A stretch of DNA of 64,000 nucleotides from Verrucomicrobiia bacterium (lineage in GTDB: Bacteria > Verrucomicrobiota > Verrucomicrobiia > JADLBR01 > JAIBCM01), in assembly GCA_019694135.1 (NCBI GenBank), contig JAIBCM010000004.1:129364-193363 (forward strand). Reading direction: 5' to 3'. Positions 8,685 through 16,568 of this stretch are shown here, piece after piece. How positions within the stretch are numbered: position 1 is the first letter of the stretch; every line of letters begins with the position of its first letter. Made by a program: the position numbers and the translations under genes. The notes beneath the pieces are model-generated. The model was given only the letters and a program-made list of their open reading frames with translations, did no database searches and had not been told where the DNA came from.

Positions 8685-9911
8685 ATGTTATTTCGTTCAA
8701 AAGAGACAACGTTGGTAGCAGTAGAAGCTGGCACGAGCAAAATGGTGGTGGCGGTAGGCCATGTTCGCCATGATGGGGTGTTGAAAGTGTTGGGTTTGGG
8801 AGAATCAAGTTCTGCTGGAGTACGAAAAGGGGATGTGTTTGATCCGAAAACAGCTTCGGACGCCTTGCGTGAAGCGATGGCAAAAGCGGAGGAAAATGCT
8901 GATGTTGTTATTCATGAAGCTTTTGTTGCATTGAGCGGCGCTCATTTGGAATGTGTGGTGCAAAGAGGTTCCACGATGATTTCTCAGGAAAAAAAGGTGG
9001 TGACGGAAGAAGATATCGAGGAAGCGCGAGATTTGGCTGAAGAAATGTCTTTGCCAGAGGGTCGATGTCATGTGGCGACTTTGCCGAAGGGGTTTTCTAT
9101 TGATGGTGGGCCGCGGGTTTCCGATCCTGTGGGCATGAATGGAACGCAAGTTGAGGGTGAGTTTTTAATTGTGCATGGTGTGGCGAGTCGTTTGCATAAT
9201 GTGATGGATCGTGTGCGTGAGTTGCAAATTGATGTGTGTGATTTTTCGCTGAGTCCGATGGCTTCGGCTGAGGCTGTGTTGACGGAGGAGCAAAAGAAGT
9301 TGGGTGCGCTTGTGATTGATTTGGGAGGGGGATTAACTCATTATGCGGCTTATATCAATGGACAGATTGAGTCATTAGGGGTTTTAGGCGTGGGGGGAGA
9401 TCATGTGACACAGGATTTGAGTCGTGCGTTTAATTTGCCATTGAGATTGTCGGAAGATTTGAAATGTTCGCAAGGCGCGGTAATCGGAGAGGATCGAGTG
9501 CGGGATGAAGTTATTGCTCTGAAACCGATGAGCGGTTTTGCGGGGAAATCGATTTATCGAGAAAGTTTAATTAAAGTCATGAAGACGCGATGGGAGGAGG
9601 CGTTGTTGATTGTTAAAAAGCAGTTGGGAGAAAATTTTTTGGATTTATTATCAGCAGGAATTTTTCTTACTGGAGGCGGTTCGCGAACCCAAGGAATTCA
9701 GGTTTTAGCCGAGACGATTTTTCAGTTGCCTGTGACTTTGGTGAAGGAGCATGCGTTTAATGGTAATGTGGGTGAGTTGGCGCGTCCGGAGCTTTCGACA
9801 GTTTTGGGAGTTTTGTTATTGGGGCAAAAACGGGTTTTGCAAGAGAGAGGCGATTCTTCGTTAGGGCAGCGGTTTAGTCGCGCTTTGAAAAAAATGAAAT
9901 TTATTGTTTAA
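8685..9911 (+). CDS. ftsA: Cell division protein FtsA (actin-like)
   Basis: Cytoplasmic actin-fold ATPase that anchors FtsZ to the membrane; 408 residues is normal. The N-terminal phosphate loop reads VAVEAGTSKMVVAVG, a variant in which the usual Asp-Gly-Thr region is Glu-Ala-Gly-Thr. A second phosphate loop LVIDLGGGLTHYA lies near 207-219, and LTGGGSRTQG (about 328-337) is the adenosine motif. The last residues, RFSRALKKMKF, form a basic amphipathic helix like the membrane-targeting tail. The stop shares one base with the ftsZ start. The Glu in the first loop deserves a check against relatives because the neighbouring FtsZ is divergent too. Confidence 0.92.
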   Translation: MLFRSKETTLVAVEAGTSKMVVAVGHVRHDGVLKVLGLGESSSAGVRKGDVFDPKTASDALREAMAKAEENADVVIHEAFVALSGAHLECVVQRGSTMISQEKKVVTEEDIEEARDLAEEMSLPEGRCHVATLPKGFSIDGGPRVSDPVGMNGTQVEGEFLIVHGVASRLHNVMDRVRELQIDVCDFSLSPMASAEAVLTEEQKKLGALVIDLGGGLTHYAAYINGQIESLGVLGVGGDHVTQDLSRAFNLPLRLSEDLKCSQGAVIGEDRVRDEVIALKPMSGFAGKSIYRESLIKVMKTRWEEALLIVKKQLGENFLDLLSAGIFLTGGGSRTQGIQVLAETIFQLPVTLVKEHAFNGNVGELARPELSTVLGVLLLGQKRVLQERGDSSLGQRFSRALKKMKFIV

Positions 9912-11092
9912 TGATTGATAGAGTTATGAAGATTCAGGTTTTTGGTTTGGGTGGTGCAGGGCTTCAGATGATCGGATCGATCAAGCCAACGGATTCTGTG
10001 CAAGTTGTGGGTTGGGATGCTGATGAGAGAGCTTTGAAACACTGTTCATTAAAAGAGAAGCGATGGATTGGTGCGGATTTGTTGCGGGGTTGGGGAGTTC
10101 GTGGAGATAAATCGGTAGGCGCGCAAGTATTTCGATTGCATGAGCAGGAAATGAAAAATGAAATTAAGACGTCTGCGATTGTTTTTTTAGCGGCTTCGTT
10201 AGGAGGAGGATTGGGGGCGGGCGGATTAGCATCAGTTGTTAGCTGGGTTAAAGAGAAGGGAGCGCTTCCTATTATTTTAGTTTCGATGCCTTTTCAATGG
10301 GAAGGTGTTCGAAATGTTAATCAGGCTATGCAAACGTTGCAGGAATTAAGAAAAACTGGAGAGACTGTTTTTATTTTTCCGGCAGATCAGTTGACCAAAG
10401 AGGGTTGGGCAGAGGGCGAAAGGGCAGATCAGAAATGGCACGCTGTGATTGAAGCGATGGGACAATGTTTGAACGGTTTGATAGAAATGATTACGAAAAA
10501 AGGACTGGTTTTTTCGGAGACTGAAGAAGTGTTGAAAGCCATTACGACTATATCGCATGGCGCCAGCTTGCAAGGAGGATTTGGATGGGGTGAGGGGAAG
10601 GGAGCTCATGCCATGGACGAAGCGCTTGCTACAGTGATCGCGAATGACTGGTTGCGAGATGCAGCGACTTCGGCGCATGAAGTTTTGGTGGCAGTGTTAG
10701 GAGGACCTAAGTTGGCTTTGGCCGAAGTGAAGAAAGCAACAGAATTTTTGAAGCAGCATGTAGGCAATGAAAATACGCATTTTATTTTTAATGCGATTTT
10801 GGAAGAAAGTTACGAGGGAAAAGTTAAATTGGTCATTTGGACAGCAGGAGTTAAAGGTGGTGACGAGTTAGCGGTAAATGTGCAGGAAGTAGCGGATGAA
10901 AGTAAAATTTCGCTTCCGCTAGAAGAATCGGCATCTTTAAAAGAGAAGGAATTGAAACAGGAAGCTTTTGCTTTTGAAACTCCTAATCGTGGCCGATTTG
11001 AAAAAACGGATGCAACTTTTTATCAGGGTGAAAATTTGGATATTCCCACTTTTTTAAGGAAACAGATTCGTATTCGTCAGGTATCGGTATGA
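9911..11092 (+). CDS. ftsZ: Highly divergent FtsZ-like tubulin homologue
   Basis: Position directly after ftsA, length (393 residues) and the C-terminal DIPTFLRKQ peptide (about 377-385), which in FtsZ binds FtsA and other partners, identify it as FtsZ. The GTPase motifs are altered: the N-terminal glycine loop is FGLGGAGLQ, the usual NTDAQAL region reads GWDADERAL, the tubulin signature GGGTGTG is GGGLGAGG (about 98-105), PNDRLL is PADQLT (157-162), and the T7 loop NxDxxD aligns with FSETEEV (201-207), with Glu at both Asp positions. MPFQWEG, equivalent to PFxFEG, is kept. ATG at 9926 is an alternative start that begins the fold directly. GTP hydrolysis and polymerisation cannot be assumed. 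Confidence 0.88.
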   Translation: MIDRVMKIQVFGLGGAGLQMIGSIKPTDSVQVVGWDADERALKHCSLKEKRWIGADLLRGWGVRGDKSVGAQVFRLHEQEMKNEIKTSAIVFLAASLGGGLGAGGLASVVSWVKEKGALPIILVSMPFQWEGVRNVNQAMQTLQELRKTGETVFIFPADQLTKEGWAEGERADQKWHAVIEAMGQCLNGLIEMITKKGLVFSETEEVLKAITTISHGASLQGGFGWGEGKGAHAMDEALATVIANDWLRDAATSAHEVLVAVLGGPKLALAEVKKATEFLKQHVGNENTHFIFNAILEESYEGKVKLVIWTAGVKGGDELAVNVQEVADESKISLPLEESASLKEKELKQEAFAFETPNRGRFEKTDATFYQGENLDIPTFLRKQIRIRQVSV

Positions 11093-12036
11093 AAGTGGTG
11101 TTTATTGGCACAGGTGAAATTGGGGTGCCTTGTTTAAATAGTTTGGCAGAAAGCGACGAGTATGAAGTAGTGGCCGTTGTAACGCAACCCGATCGACCTG
11201 CAGGTCGACAGATGCGTTTGCAGACGAGCCCGATTAAACAGGCGGCTTTAAAATGGCATATTCGTATTTACCAACCGCAAAAAATTAATGAAAAAACCGT
11301 AGTTGCACAGTTGCGTTATTTAGAAGCAGACGTATTTGTGGTGGTTGCTTATGGACAAATTTTATCGCAAGCCATTTTGAATTTACCCAAATTGGGTTGT
11401 TTGAATGTTCACGCGTCGCTGTTGCCGAAGTATCGGGGTGCGTCACCGATTCAAGCCGCTATTCGAGCGGGTGAGCGTTATTCAGGCATTACGATTATGT
11501 GGATGGATGAAGGTTTGGACACTGGCGATATATTGTGCTCCCAACGTCTTTCGATTCGAAGCGATGAGACGGCAGAGACGTTGCATGATCGTTTGGCAGA
11601 GTTAGCTCCTAAGACTTTGAAAGAGGGATTAGATTTGTTGCAAAAAGGAAAAGCGCCTCGCATGAAACAGAAGGAAAAGGAGGCGATTTATGCTAAAAAA
11701 ATTAAAAAAGAAGAAGGCTGGATTGATTGGAAGCAAGAGCAGGTGGCCGTGGATCGGCAAATTCGCGCAATGATTCCTTGGCCAGGAGCTTATACGTGGT
11801 TGAAAGTAGGGAACCAGCGAAAGTGTTTAAAAATTTTTAAAACGATTTTATCCAATCGATGTCACGGTAAACCAGGTGAAGTAGTGAAAGTGGATAAACA
11901 CGGCATTTTGGTTGCTGCGAAAAAGGGAGGACTTTTATTGCGTGAAGTGCAATTGGAGGGAAAACAGAGGATGGCAGCGACAGATTTTGTGCGAGGTTTT
12001 TCGATTCCGATTGGAACTATTTTGGAATCGCCTTAG
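11089..12036 (+). CDS. fmt: Methionyl-tRNA formyltransferase
   Basis: Transfers a formyl group from 10-formyl-THF to initiator Met-tRNA; 315 residues is typical. The formyltransferase domain starts KVVFIGTGEIG, has VTQPDRPAGR (about 33-42), and the catalytic region NVHASLLPKYRGASPIQ (about 105-121) with the Asn, His and later Asp (MDEGLDTGDI) of the active site. A C-terminal OB-like domain follows. The start overlaps the ftsZ stop (ATGA), so fmt is probably the last gene of the dcw transcript. Its 3' end overlaps the convergent rhomboid-like gene by 20 bp. Confidence 0.95.
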   Translation: MKVVFIGTGEIGVPCLNSLAESDEYEVVAVVTQPDRPAGRQMRLQTSPIKQAALKWHIRIYQPQKINEKTVVAQLRYLEADVFVVVAYGQILSQAILNLPKLGCLNVHASLLPKYRGASPIQAAIRAGERYSGITIMWMDEGLDTGDILCSQRLSIRSDETAETLHDRLAELAPKTLKEGLDLLQKGKAPRMKQKEKEAIYAKKIKKEEGWIDWKQEQVAVDRQIRAMIPWPGAYTWLKVGNQRKCLKIFKTILSNRCHGKPGEVVKVDKHGILVAAKKGGLLLREVQLEGKQRMAATDFVRGFSIPIGTILESP

Positions 12037-12790
12037 GAAGGTGTTCCAGACAATATTCTTGGCCATCAGCGGCAATACGAAAATGCAGGTGAGGATTGGT
12101 TAAATCGGTTTTTTTACACACGAAACAGTTGTGAAATGCTTCTGAAACCGGTCTTGGATGAGATTGAATTTTTTTCTTTCGAAGATGAGCCGATCGTCTT
12201 TGAAAAAGAATTCGCGCGATATCTTTTCCAAAAAAGAGAAAATAGTTAAGGTGCGCAATCAATAGAGATATTTTTCCTGCAAAAGAAGTGTTGAAAAAAT
12301 ATACAATAAGAATGAACAAACTAAAGTAAGCCAACCATTTGACTTTAATGGGTAAAATAAAGAACACCAAAATTTGATAATTGGGATAAAGCGTAGCAAA
12401 AGCAAAAAAAATAGTGCTGTAAATAAACCCTCCCGTGGCATCTACCCAATTAAAAATAAAAGCGATGAGTGTTGTGCTCAATAGACCAATAAAGAAATAG
12501 AGATTCACGCGAAATGCGCCCCAGGCCTGTTCCAGGCCATTGCCCAGCATCCACAAAAACATGAGCGCAAAAATAATCCAAAAAAGATTAACTGTTGGTG
12601 GAATGAAAACGTAAGTGAACAAACGCCAGACTTCGCCTTGAAGAATAAGCTGAGGGTTGAGAACCAGATAATTAATGAAATCAGGTTGAAAACGAAGCAG
12701 GACAAAAGTGATGGTAGACAAAAAAACAATGCCAGGTATCAGATGCGGGATAGCAAAACGGCCAAATTTATTTTCTAGATAAGCAAGCAT
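12017..12790 (-). CDS. Rhomboid-like membrane protein without catalytic residues, with C-terminal Cys motif
   Basis: A 257-residue protein with about six hydrophobic helices in the first 190 residues. The segments GEVWRLFTYVFI, GNGLEQAWGAFR and the following helix match the L1/TM2-3 layout of rhomboid proteases. The catalytic GxSG is replaced by GGFIYS, and the TM2 His/Asn region reads NLFWIIF, so I expect no serine protease activity. A soluble tail from about 195 carries CFVCKKTD and a later CLEH, which could bind zinc. It starts 1 bp upstream of the adenylyltransferase gene in transcription order, so the upstream gene and this one probably share a transcript. Confidence 0.7.
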   Translation of the reverse strand: MLAYLENKFGRFAIPHLIPGIVFLSTITFVLLRFQPDFINYLVLNPQLILQGEVWRLFTYVFIPPTVNLFWIIFALMFLWMLGNGLEQAWGAFRVNLYFFIGLLSTTLIAFIFNWVDATGGFIYSTIFFAFATLYPNYQILVFFILPIKVKWLAYFSLFILIVYFFNTSFAGKISLLIAHLNYFLFFGKDIARILFQRRSAHLRKKKIQSHPRPVSEAFHNCFVCKKTDLTNPHLHFRIAADGQEYCLEHLPKAIPK

Positions 12791-13984
12791 TTAATATTTT
12801 GGTGTTTTAGGATCCACTTCATTGGCCCAGGCTTCGATGCCACCTTTGACATTCCACACTTTTCTAAAACCAGCCTGTTGCAAAAGTTGAACGGCTTTCG
12901 CGCTGCGCATACCGCTCTTGCAATGAATCACAATTTCATCCGCAGAATCCAGTTCATGAATACGCGCTGGCAATTCGCCCAAAGGGATGAGCCTAGAATT
13001 GGGAATGCGACAGATTTGAAATTCATGCGGTTCTCGAACATCGAGCAAAATAAATTTATCTTTTTGATTAAAACGATTTTTTAATTCGGTGGCGGAAATT
13101 TCCGGCACTACGGGTTCTTCATCCTGCGTGACGGGTCCCTCCACAGCGGGCATGCCGCAGAACTGCTCGTAATCGATCAATTCTTTAATGGTAGGATGAT
13201 CGCCGCAAATGGGGCAGTTCGGATTTTTACGCAGTTTTAATTCTTTAAATCTCATTTTGAGCGCATCGAAGAGCAGAAGTTTACCGATCATGAGATCGCC
13301 CAAGCCTAAAATAATTTTAATGGTTTCAATCGCTTGCAAAACTCCGATGATTCCCGGCAACACGCCTAAAACACCACCTTCTGCGCAACTGGGAACGAGA
13401 CCGGGTGGAGGGGGTTCGGGATAAAGACAGCGATAGCAAGGGCCTTGCGATGCCCAAAAAATGGTAGACTGGCCTTCAAACCGAAAAATGCTTCCGTAAA
13501 CATTCGGTTTATCGAGTAAAACGCAGGCGTCATTTACGAGATAACGCGTTGGAAAATTATCTGTGCCATCCACGACCACATCATAATCTTTAATGATGTC
13601 GAGCGCATTATCCGAGCATAAAGCGGTCTCATAAAGTTGCACTTCGCTGTAAGGATTAATTTCATGAATTCTTTCCTGAGCGGAAAGCACTTTGGGTTTT
13701 CCGATGCTTGATGTTCCGTGAATAATTTGGCGTTGCAAATTGGAATAATCGACCGTGTCAAAATCGACAATACCCAATTTTCCCACGCCAGCCGCAGCAA
13801 GATAAGAGAGCAAGGGCGAACCCAAACCTCCTGTGCCAATGGCCAAAACGCGAGAAGCTTTTAATTTTTTTTGTCCTTCGATCGTGACTTCGGGCATAAT
13901 CAAATGCCGGCTGTAACGCTTAATTTCCTCATTGGAAAGATTCGTCCGACCAAAACTCTGAACAATACGCGGTAAATAACTCAT
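12791..13984 (-). CDS. moeZ: MoeB/MoeZ-type sulfur-carrier adenylyltransferase with C-terminal rhodanese
   Basis: E1-like enzyme of 397 residues. The N-terminal ThiF/MoeB domain has GTGGLGSPLLSYLAAAGVG (about 50-68), FDTVDYSNLQRQ, and paired zinc cysteines CYRC and CPIC. The last ~110 residues are a rhodanese domain with the catalytic Cys in HCKSGMRS. Such fusions adenylate the C-terminal glycine of a MoaD/ThiS/CysO-type carrier and then load sulfur on it. Molybdenum-cofactor genes at 29-34 kb suggest MoaD as one partner, but cysteine or thiamine carriers are alternatives. A TTG two codons upstream is in frame; I chose the ATG at 13984. Confidence 0.88.
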   Translation of the reverse strand: MSYLPRIVQSFGRTNLSNEEIKRYSRHLIMPEVTIEGQKKLKASRVLAIGTGGLGSPLLSYLAAAGVGKLGIVDFDTVDYSNLQRQIIHGTSSIGKPKVLSAQERIHEINPYSEVQLYETALCSDNALDIIKDYDVVVDGTDNFPTRYLVNDACVLLDKPNVYGSIFRFEGQSTIFWASQGPCYRCLYPEPPPPGLVPSCAEGGVLGVLPGIIGVLQAIETIKIILGLGDLMIGKLLLFDALKMRFKELKLRKNPNCPICGDHPTIKELIDYEQFCGMPAVEGPVTQDEEPVVPEISATELKNRFNQKDKFILLDVREPHEFQICRIPNSRLIPLGELPARIHELDSADEIVIHCKSGMRSAKAVQLLQQAGFRKVWNVKGGIEAWANEVDPKTPKY

Positions 13985-14040
13985 AAACAACCTAATTTGC
14001 TTAGCAGGATTTTTGAAGAATGCAATGTGTAGGGTTATTT

Positions 14041-14064
14041 AGTTTGAAGGCCAATTTTCAAACT
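14041..14064. promoter_or_regulatory. Inverted repeat upstream of the orphan gene at 14197
   Basis: A perfect 8-bp inverted repeat, AGTTTGAA and TTCAAACT, with an 8-base spacer. It lies in the 212 bp divergent region between the adenylyltransferase gene and the orphan gene. No T-run follows on either strand, so an operator or mRNA hairpin is more likely than a terminator. Confidence 0.4.
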
Positions 14065-14068
14065 AGGA

Positions 14069-14088
14069 CACTATCAGAATGCATAGTG
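14069..14088. promoter_or_regulatory. Second short inverted repeat upstream of 14197
   Basis: CACTAT and ATAGTG separated by 8 bases, starting 4 bp after the previous inverted repeat. Two adjacent dyads of similar spacing in one short intergenic region suggest a regulator-binding site, but six base pairs alone could be chance. Confidence 0.25.
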
Positions 14089-14127
14089 AGCAATTTTGAA
14101 TTTTGCTTATCAATAGTTAATTTTAAT

Positions 14128-14155
14128 TTGACAAGGTCATTTTCGTAAATACTTT
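14128..14155 (+). promoter_or_regulatory. Possible sigma-70 type promoter for the gene at 14197
   Basis: A perfect TTGACA at 14128-14133 followed after 16 bp by TACTTT (four of six bases of the -10 consensus). It lies 40-70 bp before a start codon that has a strong AGGAGG (14183-14188). Confidence 0.45.
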
Positions 14156-14196
14156 TGAATTTGAGGAAAGTAACCAATCACTAGGAGGTAAATATT

Positions 14197-15024
14197 ATGG
14201 GACTATTGAGTCAAGCCGCGAAGAAAGCTCTTAAGGACACACTTAAAGCGACGGTGAAACAGGGGAGGCAGGCCCAAAAAGATGCTAAAACTTTTTTAGC
14301 TGGAGTGAGAGAGTCTTTAACTCAAGCTAAAGACCGTCTTCCTCCAAAGGATATTCTTAAAGCAGAACCCAAAGGATATTTACCCTTAATGGATCAGAAC
14401 GCCTTAGACGATGCCAGAAAAATCATTAGAGGAGCGCCCGACCAGCTTGAATCGCTTAAAGTGCAAGCTAAACGTGCTTCTGAAGAAGTGGGGCAGCGGT
14501 TTAAAGAGGTTGAGAAGCAGGTTGAACGTGTAGAAAGATATTCGGATATTCACCCCTCCGGACATCCGCTGTTGGAAGAAGCCAAGGAGTCGTTGGCGAT
14601 AGCGGTTCGCGATGCGGAACTGGCTGCAAAACGTGTCAGCGATGCTAATGAAAAAATTAATCAAATTTATGATAAAGTAGATGGTGCGAAAGAAACTATT
14701 ATAAAATATACCGGTTATGGTCTTGCAGTGGGAGCAGCTTTAACTCCTCAAGAATCGTTGGCAGCAGATGTAGCAGAAGCATCTTTGGATGCACTTGGAG
14801 TAGTCGAAACGATGGCAAGCGGTCCTTTGGGTGCTCTTGCCGGTTGTTTAATTGCACCAGCTCCTGGTAAAAGCAGATTGGATATTTTTTCTTGCATGAG
14901 TCATGAGGTAAATGAGGTAGGCAATGAGTTAGTAAGTAGCCCGGCTGCAAAGAATGTTTGGAATCACATTGAAAATCAATCCAAAGCTGCCATTCAATCG
15001 GGCGGAGCAGGCATATTTTATTGA
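14197..15024 (+). CDS. Orphan alanine-rich helical protein
   Basis: A 275-residue protein I do not recognise. Residues 1-165 are charged, Ala/Lys/Glu-rich and probably coiled-coil; no signal peptide is visible. Residues about 165-225 are more hydrophobic (YGLAVGAALTP, ASGPLGALAG), followed by two cysteines in CLIAP and FSCMSHEV, and a Gly-rich C-terminus. A strong AGGAGG sits 8 bp before the ATG. It stands alone between minus-strand genes and converges with lpxA after 15 bp. The layout (basic start, long helices, GP turn, two Cys, helical end) resembles the protein at 29936-31156. No function is assigned. Confidence 0.7.
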   Translation: MGLLSQAAKKALKDTLKATVKQGRQAQKDAKTFLAGVRESLTQAKDRLPPKDILKAEPKGYLPLMDQNALDDARKIIRGAPDQLESLKVQAKRASEEVGQRFKEVEKQVERVERYSDIHPSGHPLLEEAKESLAIAVRDAELAAKRVSDANEKINQIYDKVDGAKETIIKYTGYGLAVGAALTPQESLAADVAEASLDALGVVETMASGPLGALAGCLIAPAPGKSRLDIFSCMSHEVNEVGNELVSSPAAKNVWNHIENQSKAAIQSGGAGIFY

Positions 15025-15039
15025 TTCTCGTTTGTCTTA

Positions 15040-15837
15040 TCATTCTTCATCGTCAGCTTTTGAGCTGGCTTCAGGCATCACAACGCCTTTTTTTGCGGTT
15101 TGAATGAATTGAATGATTTCTTTGATTTCTGAAGAAGCGGATGCAAGGTCAAATTGTTTCAAAGTTTCGTTGAGATTTTTTTCAGAAAGAAACAGCTCAT
15201 GATAAAGACGTTTTAACGCCATGCGGGTTTCTAAAGAAAATTGTGCGCGTTTAAGAGCGACGCTATTTAAACCCATCAAACGATTTGTCGCATCGCCGAT
15301 CATGAAAGGAGGAATATCTTTGCTGATGCGTCCTCCGCCGCGCAGCATGCCCATACGACCCACGCGACAGAATTGATGAATCACGGTGTTGCCAGAAATG
15401 AAAGCTTTTTCGCCGATTTCGACATAACCCGCGCATAAAGCGTGGTTCGCGAGAATGGCGCCATCTTTAACTTTGCAATTATGAGCCAGATGAGAGCTGC
15501 CCATTAAAAAGCAGTGATTCCCGATTTCTGTAGCTGTTTCGGGTTGGGTGCCGCGATGGATAGTGGCATATTCGCGAATTATGTTGTGATCGCCCATTCG
15601 CACGTAGCTAATCGTTTTAAAATCGAAAGCGTGATCTTGAGGTTCAGCGCCAATAATCGCTCCATAACCAATTTGATTATGATTTCCAATTGTTGTGTGA
15701 CCTGTAATGACAGCATGAGCACGAATCTCGCAATTTTCTCCGATAGTAACGTGTTCATCGATAATAACGCCCGGGCCAATTTGAACGTTGCTTGCAAGTT
15801 TGGCCTTGGGATGAACGTGTGCGGTGGGATGAATCAT
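15040..15837 (-). CDS. lpxA: UDP-N-acetylglucosamine acyltransferase LpxA
   Basis: First enzyme of lipid A synthesis, moving a hydroxyacyl chain from acyl-ACP to UDP-GlcNAc. The 265 residues start with a left-handed beta-helix of hexapeptide repeats (IGPGVIID, IGENCEIR, IGNHNQIG). The IREYATIHRGT stretch and SSHLAHNC (about 121-128), which contains the catalytic-type His pair, are diagnostic. The C-terminal helices begin near LMGLNSVALKRAQF. It overlaps radC upstream by ATGA. It implies an LPS-bearing outer membrane. No other lpx genes are in the window. Confidence 0.95.
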   Translation of the reverse strand: MIHPTAHVHPKAKLASNVQIGPGVIIDEHVTIGENCEIRAHAVITGHTTIGNHNQIGYGAIIGAEPQDHAFDFKTISYVRMGDHNIIREYATIHRGTQPETATEIGNHCFLMGSSHLAHNCKVKDGAILANHALCAGYVEIGEKAFISGNTVIHQFCRVGRMGMLRGGGRISKDIPPFMIGDATNRLMGLNSVALKRAQFSLETRMALKRLYHELFLSEKNLNETLKQFDLASASSEIKEIIQFIQTAKKGVVMPEASSKADDEE

Positions 15838-16526
15838 AAACGGTTTGCTGCTCGGAAACTAAACCAACCTTCAGGAAATTCCGAGGTTCTTTTTCCAATG
15901 ATCACGTGATCGAATAAGGCAATTTCTAAGATTTTGGAAGCTTCAAGCAAGGTTTGGGTCATTTGCATATCGGCTGTGGAAGGGGAGGGGTCGCCGGAAG
16001 GATGGTTGTGGACCAAGATAATAGCATGAGCGCGGCGTGCGATAGCCGATGAAAAAACTTCGCGAGGATGAGCAAGAGTTTGATCGAGCAAGCCTCGTGA
16101 AATTTCTTCGATGCTAATGAGCAAACGTTTAGCATTGAGCAAAATCACGCGCACACTTTCATATTGCAACGTTTTTAATTCCTCACCCAAAAGCTCGTAA
16201 ACCGCTTCAGGCGTTTCAATCTTTTGTTGTTGAACCAGTTGACGGCGTAAGCGAGAACCCATTTCAAAAGCCGCTTTGAGTTGGATAGCTTTAGTCATTC
16301 CTACGCCTTTGATTTGCGCCAAATCTCGCAAGGAAGCTTGGGCTAGACCATCGAGACTATGAAATTTTTTGAGTAATGTTTCACCCAACTGCACAGAGGA
16401 AATGCCCGTAGTGCCCGTGCGCAAGAGAATCGCTAGCAATTCCGATTCTCGCAACGCTGAAGGGCCTTGATTCTGCAATCGTTCGCGAGGTCTTTCTGCG
16501 GAGGGCAGTTCACGAATTTTGAGCAT
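15834..16526 (-). CDS. radC: RadC-family JAB/MPN protein
   Basis: A 230-residue protein with an N-terminal helix-hairpin-helix-like part (LAQIKGVGMTKAIQLKAA) and a C-terminal JAB1/MPN-like metal site, HNHPSGDPSPS near 170-180, with a further Asp/His in LFDHVIIG. The family was first tied to DNA repair, but its real function is unclear. I use ATG at 16526; a TTG two codons further upstream is also in frame. The start lies inside a GAGCATGCTC palindrome. It overlaps lpxA by four bases and is 42 bp downstream of the phosphohexomutase. Confidence 0.92.
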   Translation of the reverse strand: MLKIRELPSAERPRERLQNQGPSALRESELLAILLRTGTTGISSVQLGETLLKKFHSLDGLAQASLRDLAQIKGVGMTKAIQLKAAFEMGSRLRRQLVQQQKIETPEAVYELLGEELKTLQYESVRVILLNAKRLLISIEEISRGLLDQTLAHPREVFSSAIARRAHAIILVHNHPSGDPSPSTADMQMTQTLLEASKILEIALFDHVIIGKRTSEFPEGWFSFRAANRL

Positions 16527-16568
16527 GCTCAAAATGATAGCGATGTGATCGAAATGAGGAAAGGGATT

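Noticed and set aside
15514-15909. 131-residue plus-strand frame opposite lpxA
   Set aside because: Shadow of the hexapeptide-repeat region of lpxA.
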